Counted from the stretch's first letter, positions 48,040-61,136 are shown. The stretch is 64,000 bases of DNA from Aulostomus chinensis (GCA_037954235.1 JBBMOA010000006.1:28479041-28543040), one strand, 5' to 3'. Notes: generated by a model from the sequence alone, not told the origin. Numbers and translations are program-made.

Positions 48040-50735
48040 TTAGATGAGTCTGGCCTCTCCCTCCATGTCTGGCGGTAGATCACACACTCCTGTGAAGTGC
48101 ATCTCCTTCCCCTTGCCCCCCTGGACCGTCCCAGCTCTGGCCCCTCGTTCACCAAGACTGGGAGAGGACTGCTGGGCCTGGGGGTCTGGTGACGTCCCAC
48201 GGAGGATTCCACCTGCCTGTCTCTCCTTCAGGAAGACCTCTAGTCGGCGGAGCATCTGCTTGGGATTCTTTTTGGCAAACAGCTCCACTTCTGAAAGGGC
48301 GAAAAAGAACACAAACTGTGGGACTCGCGCTAGCAATGCTAATTTGTTGTAACGTGATAAAACAGGCACACATCCCAATTCTCGACAGGAACGATGGATC
48401 ACATAAATTAGCCAGTAAGAAAAAGCAAGGAATCCACAGATGCAATAGCTCCCTTTTCTCGGCCTGGAGCTTTTGACGTCACGTAGAAGCAGAAGACTTG
48501 GCTCACATCAATGACAAAACTTGGAAAGACAGTAGAAAAAAATGGAATCACCTCTTGTACGTCTATACATTCTCTGATTCTTCAAAATGCAGACCTCAAC
48601 TCTCAAATCAGACTGGTTAATAAATGACGATGGGCAAACTCTGGCATAACAATTGAAGGATTTGTTACAACCAGACGATGCAGTTAAATCCTTCACTGAT
48701 CTAAGAACAGAGTGTAACGTCTCACCCACATTTACAAATTCGGAGCATCACAAATGCTCTCATTAAAGAAAAAAATGACGGCTTGTGTTATCCGAACTGG
48801 AGGACACTGTTATCCTAAGACACAATAAAAGGAAAGTTTAGCAAATTTTACAACATTCTGACAAGAGAAGGTCAATCTTCTTTCCAACTGTGAAAGAGGA
48901 TATAAGAGAAAGAGTCAGGGAGAACCTTTGAAGACAAATTCCTGTCACAGATATCTGTGAAAGAATCCATTTGCCATTTACACGCAATAAAATAAAAAGG
49001 AGGCCAACTTAAAAATTCATCCACAAAACCTACCAAACTCCAATAAAAATGCATTCAAATATCAAAGGCTATTTCAGCAGTGTGTCAGAGACGCAAAAAG
49101 ATGGAGGGGAGCAGAGCGCTCAAAAGAAAATTGTACCCTTTGAGACCGAGTATCAGCAAGATTGAACTGTATTTGGATGTTTTTTTGTTTTGTTTTCAGA
49201 AATAAAGAAATTAAAAAAAAAATTAATGATAAGTACCAAAGCACCAAACACCTCTTATTCAACAAACTCAACTCAAAGTGAACCACGCCTCCTATGATAT
49301 CCAATCGATCCTCGACTTTTGCAAAGTTTTCTGGATTGATTTACGTTTCAAGAACTCCTCCAGGACATTGCTAAGTGTTTTGTTCCCGAATGAGCTGTGA
49401 GCTTGTGATTCCAATAAAACACTTCCTCAACGCATCGTCACATCTCAGTGGCTGAGCATCAGTTGTGCTTTACCTTTTATTACAAAGCCAGAGTCAGCGA
49501 TGGTTTTCTGTTGGGTCTTCCACAGTTGGTACAGGTGCAGATATGTGGCGACGTAGAACTCGTTCAACACACCCACTACTTGCTGACGGCGATTGCACTC
49601 CCTGGGGAGAGGAGAGACGGTGGCGAGATGCAGCGAGACGCCCCAGCAGAGAGAACGACATCATAAACTGGAGACTCACTTGGACAAGGCCTCCTCTCTG
49701 AGCACTTGAAGAGCGATGCGGGTCATGTTGATTGACATCACACTGAATGGAAAGTTCTAGACCAAAGGAAAGACACAAGAAATCATTGTAAAAAAATTTG
49801 ATGTAACAGATTTTTATGAATTTTTTCTTCTGTTCCTGCAGGGAGAATAAAGCTGCACCCTGTTGTAGACGAGCAAGAACTGATCCCCGAACATTGACAT
49901 TAAAGACTTCCCTTCTTTTAGATGAAGGGAAACGTAGGACTGGGAGACAGAGGAAGCATGCGCCTGCATGCCTGCAGCATGCATGCCAGCGTCTTGTGTG
50001 ACCTGCTGGTACCTGTGTGGGATGCTGGGAGAGTCTGTAGATGTCTCTGGCCAACGGCAGAGTCTCCGGGTCCATCACAAAGTACAGAGTGTGCATCAGT
50101 CCCAGGAAGCCAGTGCCACGCAGGTCAGTGGCTGGATCTGTACCTGCAGCCCAAACCATCCACAACAGAGAGGATGCATCAACACGCACTCTCACTCTCT
50201 CCCTCACACACACACACACACACACACACACTCTCTCTCTCTCTCTCACACACACCCCCCTGCAGTGTTGCCTGGTTGGTCTCAATAGTAGATGCTATTC
50301 TACTACAGTCGAAGCTTTATTTTACCACGAAAATGGCAAAACACTTGAGAGCTACAGACATAAACCCTCGTGTCTGGTGTTTCACCCTGAAAGCCGATGT
50401 TTTCCCAGTGTGTCCCGTAGCGAGGACAGTCCAGCCTGCTGCCAATCAGCTTCTTATAAATGGTCTGCAGGACGCGCATGTGGACCGACTGGCTGTTGTC
50501 CACATGGCCTGTGGGAAGCACATACACACGCACATATACAAAAGTTAAAATCAGGGGTTTACTGTAAACATGCGGATGATTACACAAACCGGCCTGGCCA
50601 CACACACACTCACACTGTGCGATTGCAAAGACCAAATCTCTCTCCTCCAGGAGTTCCCTGTGCAGTCGTGGCGGCCCGAAGAGGAAGTGTGTGAGAGCAG
50701 CGAGGCCGGTCCGGCGAATAGTCGGCTGGATGTTC

Positions 50736-50767
<32 letters not shown>

Positions 50768-52646
50768 TGGGGGGGGAGGGAGAAAACTGCGTTAGAATCA
50801 TGATTGGACCTGGTTTATTATACTTACACTTGATTCATTTGACGCTATGTATTATAATAATTACTCGATTCAATTATTTTTCTGGTGGGAGGCAACAGGT
50901 AAAGCAACACCAGACTCACACTCCGCCTCTAAATTCTCTGCATTTTCAACAAACAACCTTTTAAAAAAGAATTCAAACTGAATTGGAGCTTTTTATTTCG
51001 AGCATCTCCACAATTCAGATCTGCTGACGTTTGCTTTGTACACCAGCTCAACACTTCCTCCATCTGTGTCACATTACGCCGCCGCCGCCGCCGTCGCCGT
51101 CGCAAGACTAGTCTGGATTTGTTAACTTGTACTTCATTTGCAGAGTGTTTGTTGTTTTCCTCACAAGCAAGTCCCCGAGGTCTGTGGTCTGAAAGTACTG
51201 CAGGGCTTCGTTGAAGGAGATGAGTGGCGTCGGGTTTGAGTCCTCAGTGAGAACTGAGAGAATTGATACAAATATTTATTTTAGTATCACAGGCAACATG
51301 TTCAATAACTGATCCATCATCAAACAGGTGAAGCTGCTGGAGGCATCTGACCTGGCTGGATGTTCTCCAGAGCCTCCCACTCCTCTCTGGCCTTTTCCAA
51401 CTCCACGTTTTCCTCTGTAAGGGAAACACAAAGGTGACATTAAAAAAAAAAAAAAAGTGCACAAACCTCACAAGCTACAACACTCAATAATGAATGCCTC
51501 CAATGTGCCAGCCCTGCATCATCCAGGGACCTTATAAATCCCCACGCCGGCAACCTGCACTCCTGCGGGAGGCTTTACCTGCAACTGCAGCCTAGTATCT
51601 AGGATACACTCTCACGTTCCTGTGGGAAGAGGAGGATGCAAGACAAAGGAGAGGTTGTGTGTTACCTGCAGGCTTAGGCTGGTCCCCTCCAGCTGCCAGA
51701 GTCTGCAGAAGACCATTCTGCTTCAGTGCTGAAAGCTGGACAAACAAACAGAGGATTACCTGACACGCCCCCACGTTGCTCCAAGCAGATACGAACAATT
51801 AAAGGCAACTACCGGCAAGGATCTGAGTGGTGTGCTGCTGTTGGTGTGGTCTCTGACATTATGACTGATAATCACTCCATTCATGACCTACAGTGAAACA
51901 AACAGTTTTTAGACAAAGCTCTCGCTGGGAAGAAACACTGAGGTGGACTAAAGAAACGTGGAGCAGCACTCACAGGTTTATGGTTCGAGTGTCCATTGGT
52001 GATCTCCTCCGATGTTTTACATTCATGGGACAAACCATTCAGGCCCTAAGAGAGGGGGGCACACACAGCAGATGTTGACAGCAAAACTAGAGCACAGCTT
52101 CACAGCAGATCAATCACACATTATGGCATAAAAATATGTATTTTATGAAGTCCTAAGAGAATTAACATGGTAAGAAAAATCTGAAAGAGTTCTGTCTTCT
52201 TTCAGTGAGACTGACTCATTCATCTGGCTGTTGATAAAAGAAGAAAAACACAAGGATGGAGGAACAAGAGGTGATGTTGCAGTGAGAAAACCAAGCTGAG
52301 GATGAGAGAAACGTGCCGTCAGCTGCCACCATGGCAACACGCCAAGGGAGCCAGAGCGGGGAGTGCAGCGAGGGCAGAGGGCGAGCTGTCGACCTGAGTT
52401 CTTGAGTCAAAATCCTGTACCCAGACTGCTTCAACCAAATAGCCCTTAAATGTTTAATATCAAACAAGTGCACAGTGCAGGAAGGGAACGCTTCCTCCTG
52501 AGAGCGGCTCCATAAATACGGCAACAGAACATTTGGTGGACAGACACAGCAGGCCTATGTTTTCATGGTGTTCAGTTGCTGTAAACACAAACACAGGAAG
52601 GAGACGTTACCTCCAGGTGGAACGTGACATCGATGTCTTCTTCCAT
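48040..52646 (-). CDS. elmod3: ELMO domain-containing protein 3 (complete, 12 exons)
   Basis: ELMOD proteins are GTPase-activating proteins for ARF/ARL small GTPases; human ELMOD3 is linked to hearing loss and actin-based stereocilia. Exons in transcript order: 52611-52646, 51974-52045, 51813-51887, 51666-51735, 51352-51414, 51165-51253, 50614-50737, 50386-50508, 50013-50143, 49680-49756, 49474-49601, 48040-48290. They sum to 1239 nt, giving 412 aa (human 391). The start MEEDIDVTFHLE at 52646 is the first in-frame ATG. The ELMO domain is about 165-330, with HWENIGFQGTDPATDLRGTG carrying the proposed catalytic Arg (R226). The family segments TLPLARDIYRLS, FSVMSINMTRIALQVLREE, CNRRQQVV, TYLHLYQLWKTQQKTIADSG and VELFAKKNPKQMLRRLE follow. 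The tail ends MEGEARLI. Exon 7's end at 50614 was chosen to keep phase (QC-HVDN). Confidence 0.93.
50204..50257. repeat. (CA)n(CT)n compound microsatellite in elmod3 intron 8
   Basis: About 13 CA units, then CT units, then CA/C-rich sequence. Confidence 0.8.
50738..50767. repeat. elmod3: (GT)n forming the elmod3 exon 7 acceptor region
   Basis: On the transcript the intron ends in about 13 CA units running directly into CAG and the exon at 50737. The only pyrimidine-rich tract lies further upstream (CCCTCCCCCCCC). Confidence 0.75.
51077..51101. repeat. (GCC)n trinucleotide repeat in elmod3 intron 6
   Basis: GCC/GTC units for about 25 bp, seen directly. Confidence 0.8.
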
Positions 52647-55600
52647 TGCATATGAGTGTTTTGGCTGGCAAGCGTGTTCCTGATCCTGCCCTCTAAAGCC
52701 CCCTGAAATCCTGCGCTGAGCCGGGCCGAGGAGCTGCTGCAAGGACCGCCATGGTGTCTGTAGTGCACATTTGTGGGGACTGTGTGTATCTATGCTTTTC
52801 CTCTTTCTCCCTCATATATAAATAGAAATGTCCACAGTCAGCAGATTTGTTTCACAAAGCTGTCACTGATGATAGAAATCAGTTTTGCAAACATCATATC
52901 GTTTTCCTGTGCAACAGTGATGCTTGTGTGGTCTTCTACGCTGCTCCAGAAGTCTAACCTTGCGTGTGCTCACCGAGGGAAGGGGGCAGGTATCAGTCTA
53001 CAAGAGTTTCCTGGAGGAAATCCATCAATACACATGTTTCCTGGAAAGCTCCCTCCTGCCTCTCCTCCGCAGATCTGCTTGGCCGGTGGATTGACTCCCC
53101 AGCACCGTCAGAGGCGCACAGGAGCTGGAGAATGACATTGCTTTTCAGGGCTGGGCTCCCCCCGTCTGAGACACTTCATTACTTTGGCGCTCGAGACGAA
53201 TCCAGTGAGCACCAAGAGCCACGGGTACAGTTTAATTTCCTGCTGTTATGTCTTCAGTCTCACGTGCAACAGTAAGACACATTCAAAGCTAGAACTGCAG
53301 GCGCCCGGCGGGATGTGGGTCATGGATAGTGTTCGCAGTTCTGAGGGTCAACGCTCCATCTGAAATCTAGAATGAGGAAGTTACCGAAGTTATCAGCATT
53401 CTTATTACAGACAACAACGACAAAACAAACCCTCACATATGTGCCTTCGGATCAGAGCTGCACGAAGTGGGGCCAATGTGGCCTGAAGGCCGCGAACGAT
53501 GTGAACAAATACAAATGACAGGTTGTCACTGAGGTAAAAAATACACTTTAAAAATGTAGGACGCCTAATCATTAGTTTCATAATGTGATGGGGGGGGGGG
53601 GCACAGTAACACCGGTCACGCACAGGATGGCTTCCGGTAAGTTTCTCATGCTGCAGTACATTTGTGTTGGCCTGGTTCAGATCGTTATGTGGAAGCGCTT
53701 TCAAAAATACAACCTGAATGAAAACACAAAGACTTAATATTCAAATATGTAAAAGCTTAAACAAGTAATTCATGAGGGGAACTTGAGATCTTAGTGTCAC
53801 TTTGCATTTTAACAAGAAGATGTGTCTTAGTTTGGCTCCCGGCCCGCCATTACATTACAGTTTTAGTCCTCCGAGGCCCCGCTTTAGGGAAGCACAAGTG
53901 GAACTGGCAACGTTCATGATGGCTGCACTCAGTTTCGCTGCCAGATCTCGGGCTCCGATATCGCACACGCTGGGCCACTGATAGGACTTCCGGGGACAAT
54001 CAATGGAGTGCAGCCGTCCTTAATATTTGGAGTTTAAATTTGCCGCTTTGACAACGTCTGCTGTGGAATGGGCCGATCTGGTCAGAGCAGGAGGAAGGTG
54101 CTCCCCTCCTGCAATGCAACGGTGGTACCGAGTCATCGGATGGCATTTTCTGGAGTGGTGACGAGTTCCTACTGATGAGGACATAATCGTGATATCTACA
54201 CACCCACCACTTAAATCCAGCCTCGCAGTTGAACCCAGCAGAGAAATGCTAACGCTTCACTTGGTTCAGAGCGTTTGTCTACAAGCTAAAAATTGCCGAT
54301 GCAGTTTCTGCAAGAAACTGTCACCCTGGGACATTTCTGCCACATGTGAAATCCCGCTTTCTGAACTGCTGAGAGGCAACAAATTAACCCGTAACACTAT
54401 CATGATCAGGGTTGCTGCAAAATACCAAGTACATGCGTTAAAGCAGAGCAGAGGAATGCGCAAGCGCGGTTTAATGACATAAGAAGATAAACAGCAGGAG
54501 AATGGAGCAGGTTGATGTACTCCGGATGACAGCTGACTTCTGTACAACATCGCAACAGTAGCTGTCGGCTAGCTAGCTAGCATTATCTCTAGCCACCAAC
54601 GAGCTAGCGGTACGTCAGCTAGCTCGCAGCCCCGCAGGCACAAAAGACGCAGTTACAGCTCCGTCTCAACCCGACAGTGCCAACACCGCACTGACTGCAC
54701 GCAAGCTGGCCGATTTTTAGTGGCGCACACAGTTGAAGGATTAATGACATTTAAATTATGAGCGGTTGAGGAGTTGAGACCTGCTTGCGAACACCGGAGA
54801 TGCCAGCTGTCAGGCTAACTAACGGGCTAGCTGCATACTGGACTGGAACGGGGATGGGGGTCTGTTCTCAAACGCGAAATGCGGCCAAATCTCCTTTGTC
54901 CTTGCAGGCAGGATAAATAACGCAGCGAGTCAAAGCGTTCCCGAGCGTGTCCGAGAGTTTCATGTGCAATGAAGTCTTTAAAAGTACCTCAGTTTCTGAT
55001 TGTTTCTCCCTCCAATCTCAGTTTCCCTTCCCCCGTCCAGTGGCCGCCGTGATTTCAAGTGCATCCTGGGAATTGTCGTTTCCTGTCGGGCTTTTATTTA
55101 ATTACGTCATTGCTCTCCGGCTGAGAGAGCAGGGAGGACGTGTGCTCCTCAGTCTCCAGACATCACCAGTGTACCCAAAGTTTGAGAAAACACAGTGAAA
55201 GATTCACACTTCCCCTCTCGACCAATTTAATAAAATCAAAATAAGCAAAGTTGCGCAATGTTGTCCTCTCCGTGTATTAACAACGTCTCCAAGAATTTTC
55301 CCCTGAGTTCCCAACACAGAAAAAAAAAAAAAAAACCCAACCCCGCTGATGTCAGAGTAGAACATCTCTCAAGGACGCACCGAGAAATATTGCATTCATA
55401 AAAAAGGAAAGAAGAGGCTTTAATCAAGGCTATCATCAGTGCCAGAGTCAGTGAGTCTGCCAGATAACTCGGTTGCTTCCTGGTCCAATTACACAACGTA
55501 TCTGTGCTGGATCAGTTACTCTATCCTGCCCTTGAATTTCCCCACTCCCCTTATTACACAAATAACAGAACAAGATCTCTACAACTCCCAGCACGTTCGC

Positions 55601-56429
55601 TTATGTTCAGATTCAAGGGATTTCATGCGGATGGCACTCGTTCTCTGGAACGTTCTTGCTTGTTTTTAGCGCTGCGCACAGGCCAACGCTCAGCCATTCT
55701 GCTGAAGTTTGTGTTTTTTTTTAAGCTCAACCAAAAGTATTTGTTTAAAAAAAAACAACAACAAAAAAAACTCCGAAAGTTTATGAGAAGTGCGAGTGAA
55801 ATACTGGAGGTTTTATTGCTCGAATCTTCCTCACTGCAATGACACAAATACTTGATCCTGAGGTCATTTTTAATCTTAATCACGCAAGACAGAGAGTGAG
55901 ACCTGCTCTCTTCAGTCTAAGTAATCCCGGCTCCTGCGGTTTGCGCTACATCCAAGAGAAGGAGCTGTTACAAAACATTTTGGATCAATTAAGTCGGATA
56001 TTACAAAAAAAAAAAAAAAAATGGGGAAAAAAAAGGATTTCCTGTTTTGGGATGTAATTCGCCGTCACTTGAGCTTCAGGGAATGTGCTGCTGGCTCGCC
56101 GCTGCGCCCCTCGCCTGCCCGACGGGCCAAACACCTGCGCTCTCTGGAAAACTGTCAGTCTGACAATCCATCGAGCAACAGAGAGAAATCTTTTCATGAG
56201 CTCTGACTTTCGCGATTTAAGAAAAAAGAACATTTAAATCAATGCGTCTCCTCCTTGCCGGGGAGGAAAATTTGCCCAACCGTGTTTTTTTCCCCCCTTT
56301 CTTTCTCTCAGTCAGCTGGAATCTTTCCTCACAGTTGTTCGTTTGCTTAAGGAAGGAAAAGGGAGTTTTTATTTGAGGTTTTACGTCGCCGTCACCGCTT
56401 CCATAATAAAAGCATAAGCACAAATGACG
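52647..56429. other. elmod3 5' region and intergenic sequence before star
   Basis: No coding exon seen. The sequence at 54540-54660 is repetitive in GCTAGC and moderately CpG-rich, and may be near the elmod3 promoter. A-runs lie at 55320-55335 and 56005-56021. Confidence 0.45.
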
Positions 56430-56829
56430 CTGCAATCTTTTATTGACTTGCATTTGTATTGTGATGCGACTGCCATCAATAAATAAAACACTGCAATAAA
56501 AGGGAAATTTGACAGCAAAGGGATGGGCAATAATCGGGGCGTTATCACACTGAAACCATGCGCAGGTTATGACACATTTCCCTGCTCTTACATGCTGAGG
56601 CGTGATGGATGAGACAGGCTGGACACACGTCACCTGATTGTGACAGTGGCAGAACTTCTCACACAGATTTTCTATCAAGTGGAGCCGTAAAAACCTCTCC
56701 AGTCGGACGAGAGCAGCGCTCAGATGCATCACATTCGGTCGGTCAGCTTTTACAACGCAGATTCGTAGGATTTGTTTTGATTTGGAGCAGAGTTTCATTG
56801 GGAGCTCAAAGCTCAAGAGGCGTCTTGTG
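56430..56829 (-). other. star: star 3' UTR
   Basis: A minus-strand AATAAA at plus 56439-56444 lies about 390 nt after the stop, and another is at 56368-56373. The end is inferred. Confidence 0.45.
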
Positions 56830-59765
56830 TCAGCAGGCCCGACTCATTTCCATACAGACGCTGTTCGCCATCCTTTGCCTGAGGTGGTTGGCGAAGTCCA
56901 CCTGGGTCTGAGAGAGCACTTTGTTGATGATTGTCTTGGGGATCCAGCCCTGCAGAGAGCAATGACAAAGGTTAACACGGCAGTCACGTGTTGCTGGTAT
57001 CTGACGCGTCATGAAGGCGCAGAGACCTACCTTTAGATCTATATTTAGTAACCAGGTGAACTTGGTCTTGTTTGGGTCTTCAGCGCAGGGCTTCATGACG
57101 ATGCAGGTGGGACCGTTCTCCGCCCTGCAAATTCAAACTGTATTGCATCACCCATCGACTGCACAAAAACGGTTGGTTCATTTCTCAAATTTCTTTATTT
57201 GCTTCTTAAATGGTTCCTGCTTCGTGACCCCCCCGTGACTCACCGGACAACGCCTCTCTGCTCCGGCATCTTTGGGTGCTGGGTGGACATCCCTGCCAGG
57301 AAGCAGGTGGACCCCCGGCGTTTAGCACAGCGAACACTGACGAAGTCCCTGGGCCCCACCACGTTTCCAGGCGTCTCTGCAGACACCTCATGAGTGACCA
57401 TCGTGTCCCGGCCGATCTTCTGAAGGATCTGCGGAGAGGGAGAGACCTCAGCAACTCTCAAGCTGGGACGTTTGTGTATCTTAAATGTGGATGACTTCTG
57501 TCAGCACGTTATTTGTTGATGTTATTTTACAAGTTTTCAGAACATAAATATGCAAATGAGGCGACAGATAATTAAACGTATTCCAATTTATATACGTTTT
57601 CCCAGGACAGAAGTCTGATTCGCCAGTGTAATGGAACCACTTCTGGGAACGAGCCACTCTGCCACCTAGTGGACGGTATTGGTATCTCAGCTGGAAGGAT
57701 TTCTTTCAGTTTTATGGCCTCCTGATGCGATCGCTCGTTGTGTGCCTCCTGTCCTTAGTGTTTGTTTTCTTTTGTTTGTGTTTGTTTTTTGTTTTTTGTT
57801 TTTTACTATCAACACCTTCTTAAAACTGTGCGGACGACCTCTGGCTGGAGGAGCGAGCGAGTGCAACGCTTACCTGAATGACTGAGCCGAGTACGAGCGG
57901 ATGTGCAGACAGAGTTCACACTGCGACTTGCAGCATTGTTAGCGTTTATGCTTTCGTGCTATTACACCTTACACACTACGCACGTACACACTAGTTGGCA
58001 GTGGAGCTTTGATGCTGCTGTGTTGAGTTTCTTTGTGTACTTCAAGCAAAAAAACCCCAGACATTATATTTGATTGATTTGGACTAAATGATAGAACCTC
58101 CCTCAAGGACGTTCTCCTGCAAGTCCCAGACCTGATAAACAGCCTCGGTGGAGTCCTTCTCAGATTCAGAGGAGAGCTGATAGCCCTTACAAATATAGAT
58201 CAGATGTTCCGAAGCTTTTTGCTACAAGAGGACTATCAAGATGTACTCTGCCCTTCATGGCATCGCTCCAGCAACTCAGATAATGAGGTAGTGGTATATC
58301 GGATCAGGGTGCGTATATTTAGAAATAGTTCCTCTCCGAGATCGCTGTTTATAGACTCAGAAGGGCAGCAGGAGAACAGGAGAAATTGAACAGGAGCGAG
58401 GAGACGGGGCGAGATGTCTCAGAGGTCAGATGTTGCCGATGCACCTTTGAAGACAATCTCAGCTGTCGGGCTCCAGGACCAGAGCTCACCAGTAAGAGTT
58501 CAACTGTGAAATGTTCTTACACACAAGTTCCATAGCTGATATCTTAGTTTGTGTGACAGGATATCTGAAATTTATACATCCGCTAATAAAATACAAGGTC
58601 ACGAGACAGAACTCATGTGAAGGATGAAATCTGCATATTTTTGGTCCACAAGTAGAAAAGCAGAAAGAAAAATGGAAGAAAATGTTTGAAATTGAGCAGT
58701 GATGCTGCCCCCCCCCCACTCTCTCACCTTGACCTGCTTGACATTGGGGTTCCACTCGCCCATTTGCTCCATGTTCCCCACCAGCTCCTGGTAAAGACTG
58801 TCTGGGTGCTGCTCCAACACCACCTCCAGCTTGAACACCTTCCCAATATCAGGCAGCATCTTACTCAGGACTTTGTCTCCGTTTGCCTGAGGAGGAATTC
58901 ACATCGCTGTTGGAAATACTCACATATTTTCTCTCCAGTTTGCCAAACACAGATTCCGTCACTTTATCCAACGACAGAGAAGTGCGGAACCGCCATCTTT
59001 ACTCAAACTTGAGAAGAAGCAGCTGCTCCTGCATGTTTAATGATTTAAAACCTCAGAGAATCATCAACCACCTCCGTCTTTGCCTCTCTTGATACTCACA
59101 GCTGTGGTTTCGACGGTCCAGCCCTCCTGTTCGCTGAGGATGCTGATGGCCTTCAGGAGTGCATTCTCACCCTGCCTCACATAGGACAGCTCTTCCTCAG
59201 AATAGCCATCCTCCTCCTCCTCAATCCGAGAACCTTCCGGTGAAGAGATTAAACACATTACTAGACTGTCAGAATGACGTGTGTTTCTACGATAAATCCC
59301 TCACGCTGAAAGAAACGCCCACTGAAACATCTCAACTCAAACGCTGCAGCATCACGGGCACAGAAATGACTCACTGAGAAGGGAGCTTCGTCGGCGGACT
59401 TGGTTGATCCAGTTCCTGGGGCCTGGACCTGCAAGTCGGTTCAGCTCATGGTGAATCGCCACCATGGCGTTCCTTTGCAAACCTGGAAGACACAAAGCGC
59501 ACAATTCGGACGATGTTACATCCAAAGAAAGGAGATTTTAAGTCATGAAAACGTCTTGTCTGATTCACGCAGCCTGTCTTTTTAACTCGGTACAGAACTC
59601 CCTTGAGAAAATGTGCATTTCAATCATGATGTATAGCAGGCGGTAAACGAGGCCGAGGCAACAGCACAAGATGTCATTCCACGCAGGACCGCCCGACTCA
59701 CCTGTCATGTTTCTCATGTGCCGGTAGGAGATGCCAGCACACAGTTTGAAAGTTGCAGGCAACAT
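56830..59765 (-). CDS. star: Steroidogenic acute regulatory protein (complete, 7 exons)
   Basis: StAR moves cholesterol to the inner mitochondrial membrane, the rate-limiting step of steroid hormone synthesis in gonad and adrenal/interrenal cells. Exons in transcript order: 59702-59765, 59375-59482, 59100-59233, 58728-58886, 57244-57428, 57031-57124, 56830-56949. They sum to 864 nt, giving 287 aa (human 285). The mitochondrial leader starts MLPATFKLCAGISYRHMRNM, almost identical to the mammalian one. NWINQVRRRSLLS contains a conserved protein kinase A site (RRRS, S54), and CAKRRGST carries the second. The START domain about 70-285 includes NGDKVLSKMLPDIGKVFKLE, MGEWNPNVKQVK, GPRDFVSVRCAKRRGSTC, KTKFTWLLNIDLKGWIPK and VLSQTQVDFANHLRQRM. 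This identifies STARD1 rather than STARD3, which has an N-terminal MENTAL domain. Confidence 0.97.
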
Positions 59766-59912
59766 TTTCAGTTTCAGGATCTTTTTCAACTGGAAACTGC
59801 GAAAGCAAATAAATTCAGGATCTGGTTTTGTTGAGGATGAGTGAGCGAGAGTGTCTGAGAGAGCTGTTGGAGAAGACTTGGAATTCTGTCTGTAGATGTT
59901 TGAGTGAGCCTG

Positions 59913-59952
59913 TATATATAAGCACTCTACCCACAAGGCCGCGGGGCTATCA
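59913..59952 (-). promoter_or_regulatory. star: star proximal promoter: TATA box, SF-1-like and GATA motifs
   Basis: TATATATA lies at plus 59913-59920, about 150 bp upstream of the ATG. Further upstream on the coding strand are an SF-1-like site (ACAAGGCCG on plus, 59933-59941, one mismatch to YCAAGGYCR) and a GATA core (plus TATC 59948-59951). This order (GATA, SF-1, TATA) is that of mammalian StAR promoters. Binding is inferred from motifs only. Confidence 0.5.
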
Positions 59953-60846
59953 CCACGTAGATAAACACACACACATCATCTCACTGTTCCGAGGGCCATG
60001 TCGGCAAGGTTGCCTCGCGAACACGACGAGCATGTCTCAGCCTCTCACAAACACAGCGTCAGATAACATCCAGTGCTCTGGCCCACACGCACACCAGCAT
60101 AGCAGCGGGTGACAAAGGAGGAAGTGGCCCCCTCCCCCCAAAGAGAGAGGTCAGCGGCAGAGACCCTGAGTGACTCATCCGTCCCTGCATGGTCTGTTAC
60201 AGCCTAAACACTCGCTGGAATTTCATGGCAAGAATTCCATTGAGTTTGCCTCTCTTACTTCTGCTTTGATTGATATCCGGCTCTAAGTGTTTTGCCACAG
60301 AGTGGAAATTAACAGCCGAAATGTTCACATCGGTGTCCCGGCCCGTCTGCAAAGGCTACAAAACACACCTTCATTCTTTCTTTTCACCCTCTCTTAGTTT
60401 GTTTTACATGTGGCTTCTACTAATATTCTTTATTTATTCCTTCCTTCTATTTTCTTTCTTTAAAGTTTACGAGTTTTTAAGAAAAAAAAAATCTTTGAAA
60501 CTGAATGTATTTTCTTTATTTTTGAGAGAATTACACGTACGTCACTCCTGGTTTGGTGCGGAGAAGCTAATATTCTCAGGACCTGCAGTTCTTTCCTATC
60601 ATTGCAATTCTTTTTCTGGATTTTTTTTTCTTGGAAATTCACATTTTGTTGATTAAAAGCGTCCAATTTACTCCCGACATAACGTCGCTAGGACATTAGA
60701 TTTGGTTGAAGATCTCATCTATGCACGGAGTAACACCACAATGTTTCTCTGACATCGTTTTTCCATGAAAAAAAAACAACTCACTTTTTATTCTCAGTAT
60801 TTCAGGTTTTAATGGGACACTGGTGCTTTCCGAATACTGGACCAGA

Positions 60847-61101
60847 ACCAACAACCAAATGGGTTGTGATGTCATCAATCATGACTGTAGACCCGCCTCT
60901 TAACAGTGAGAGTGGAACAAAACTTTGTGCTTCCATCAGATGAGGTGGAAACAGCCTGCTGGTGTGGAACCGCGCTCTGACATCACGCTGAAGCAGGTGC
61001 ACTTTTTATTCATGACACTTTCCTTGAAAATAACTTACTCTCACTGTTTGAGGCGGTTCTACAGTCATGATTGATGACATCACAACCCATTTGGTTGTTG
61101 G

Positions 61102-61103
<2 letters not shown>
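60847..61103. repeat. Inverted repeat with about 67-bp arms
   Basis: The left arm 60847-60913 and right arm 61037-61103 are reverse complements with only a few mismatches and one gap (for example AATGGGTTGTGATGTCATCA against its complement). The spacer is about 120 bp. The right arm abuts an (AT)n tract. It could be a short non-autonomous DNA transposon; no coding sequence is inside. Confidence 0.75.

Positions 61104-61136
<33 letters not shown>
61104..61136. repeat. (AT)n microsatellite
   Basis: About 16 uninterrupted AT units immediately after the inverted repeat arm. Confidence 0.9.

Noticed and set aside
49494..50285. Long minus-strand open frame of 263 codons
   Set aside because: It reads through elmod3 introns and a microsatellite; only the parts inside the listed exons are coding.
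49968..50694. Plus-strand frames through His/Thr-rich repeats
   Set aside because: Translations of CA/CT microsatellites, not proteins.
56217..56816. 199-codon minus-strand open frame
   Set aside because: It lies in the star 3' UTR and beyond, with no family similarity.
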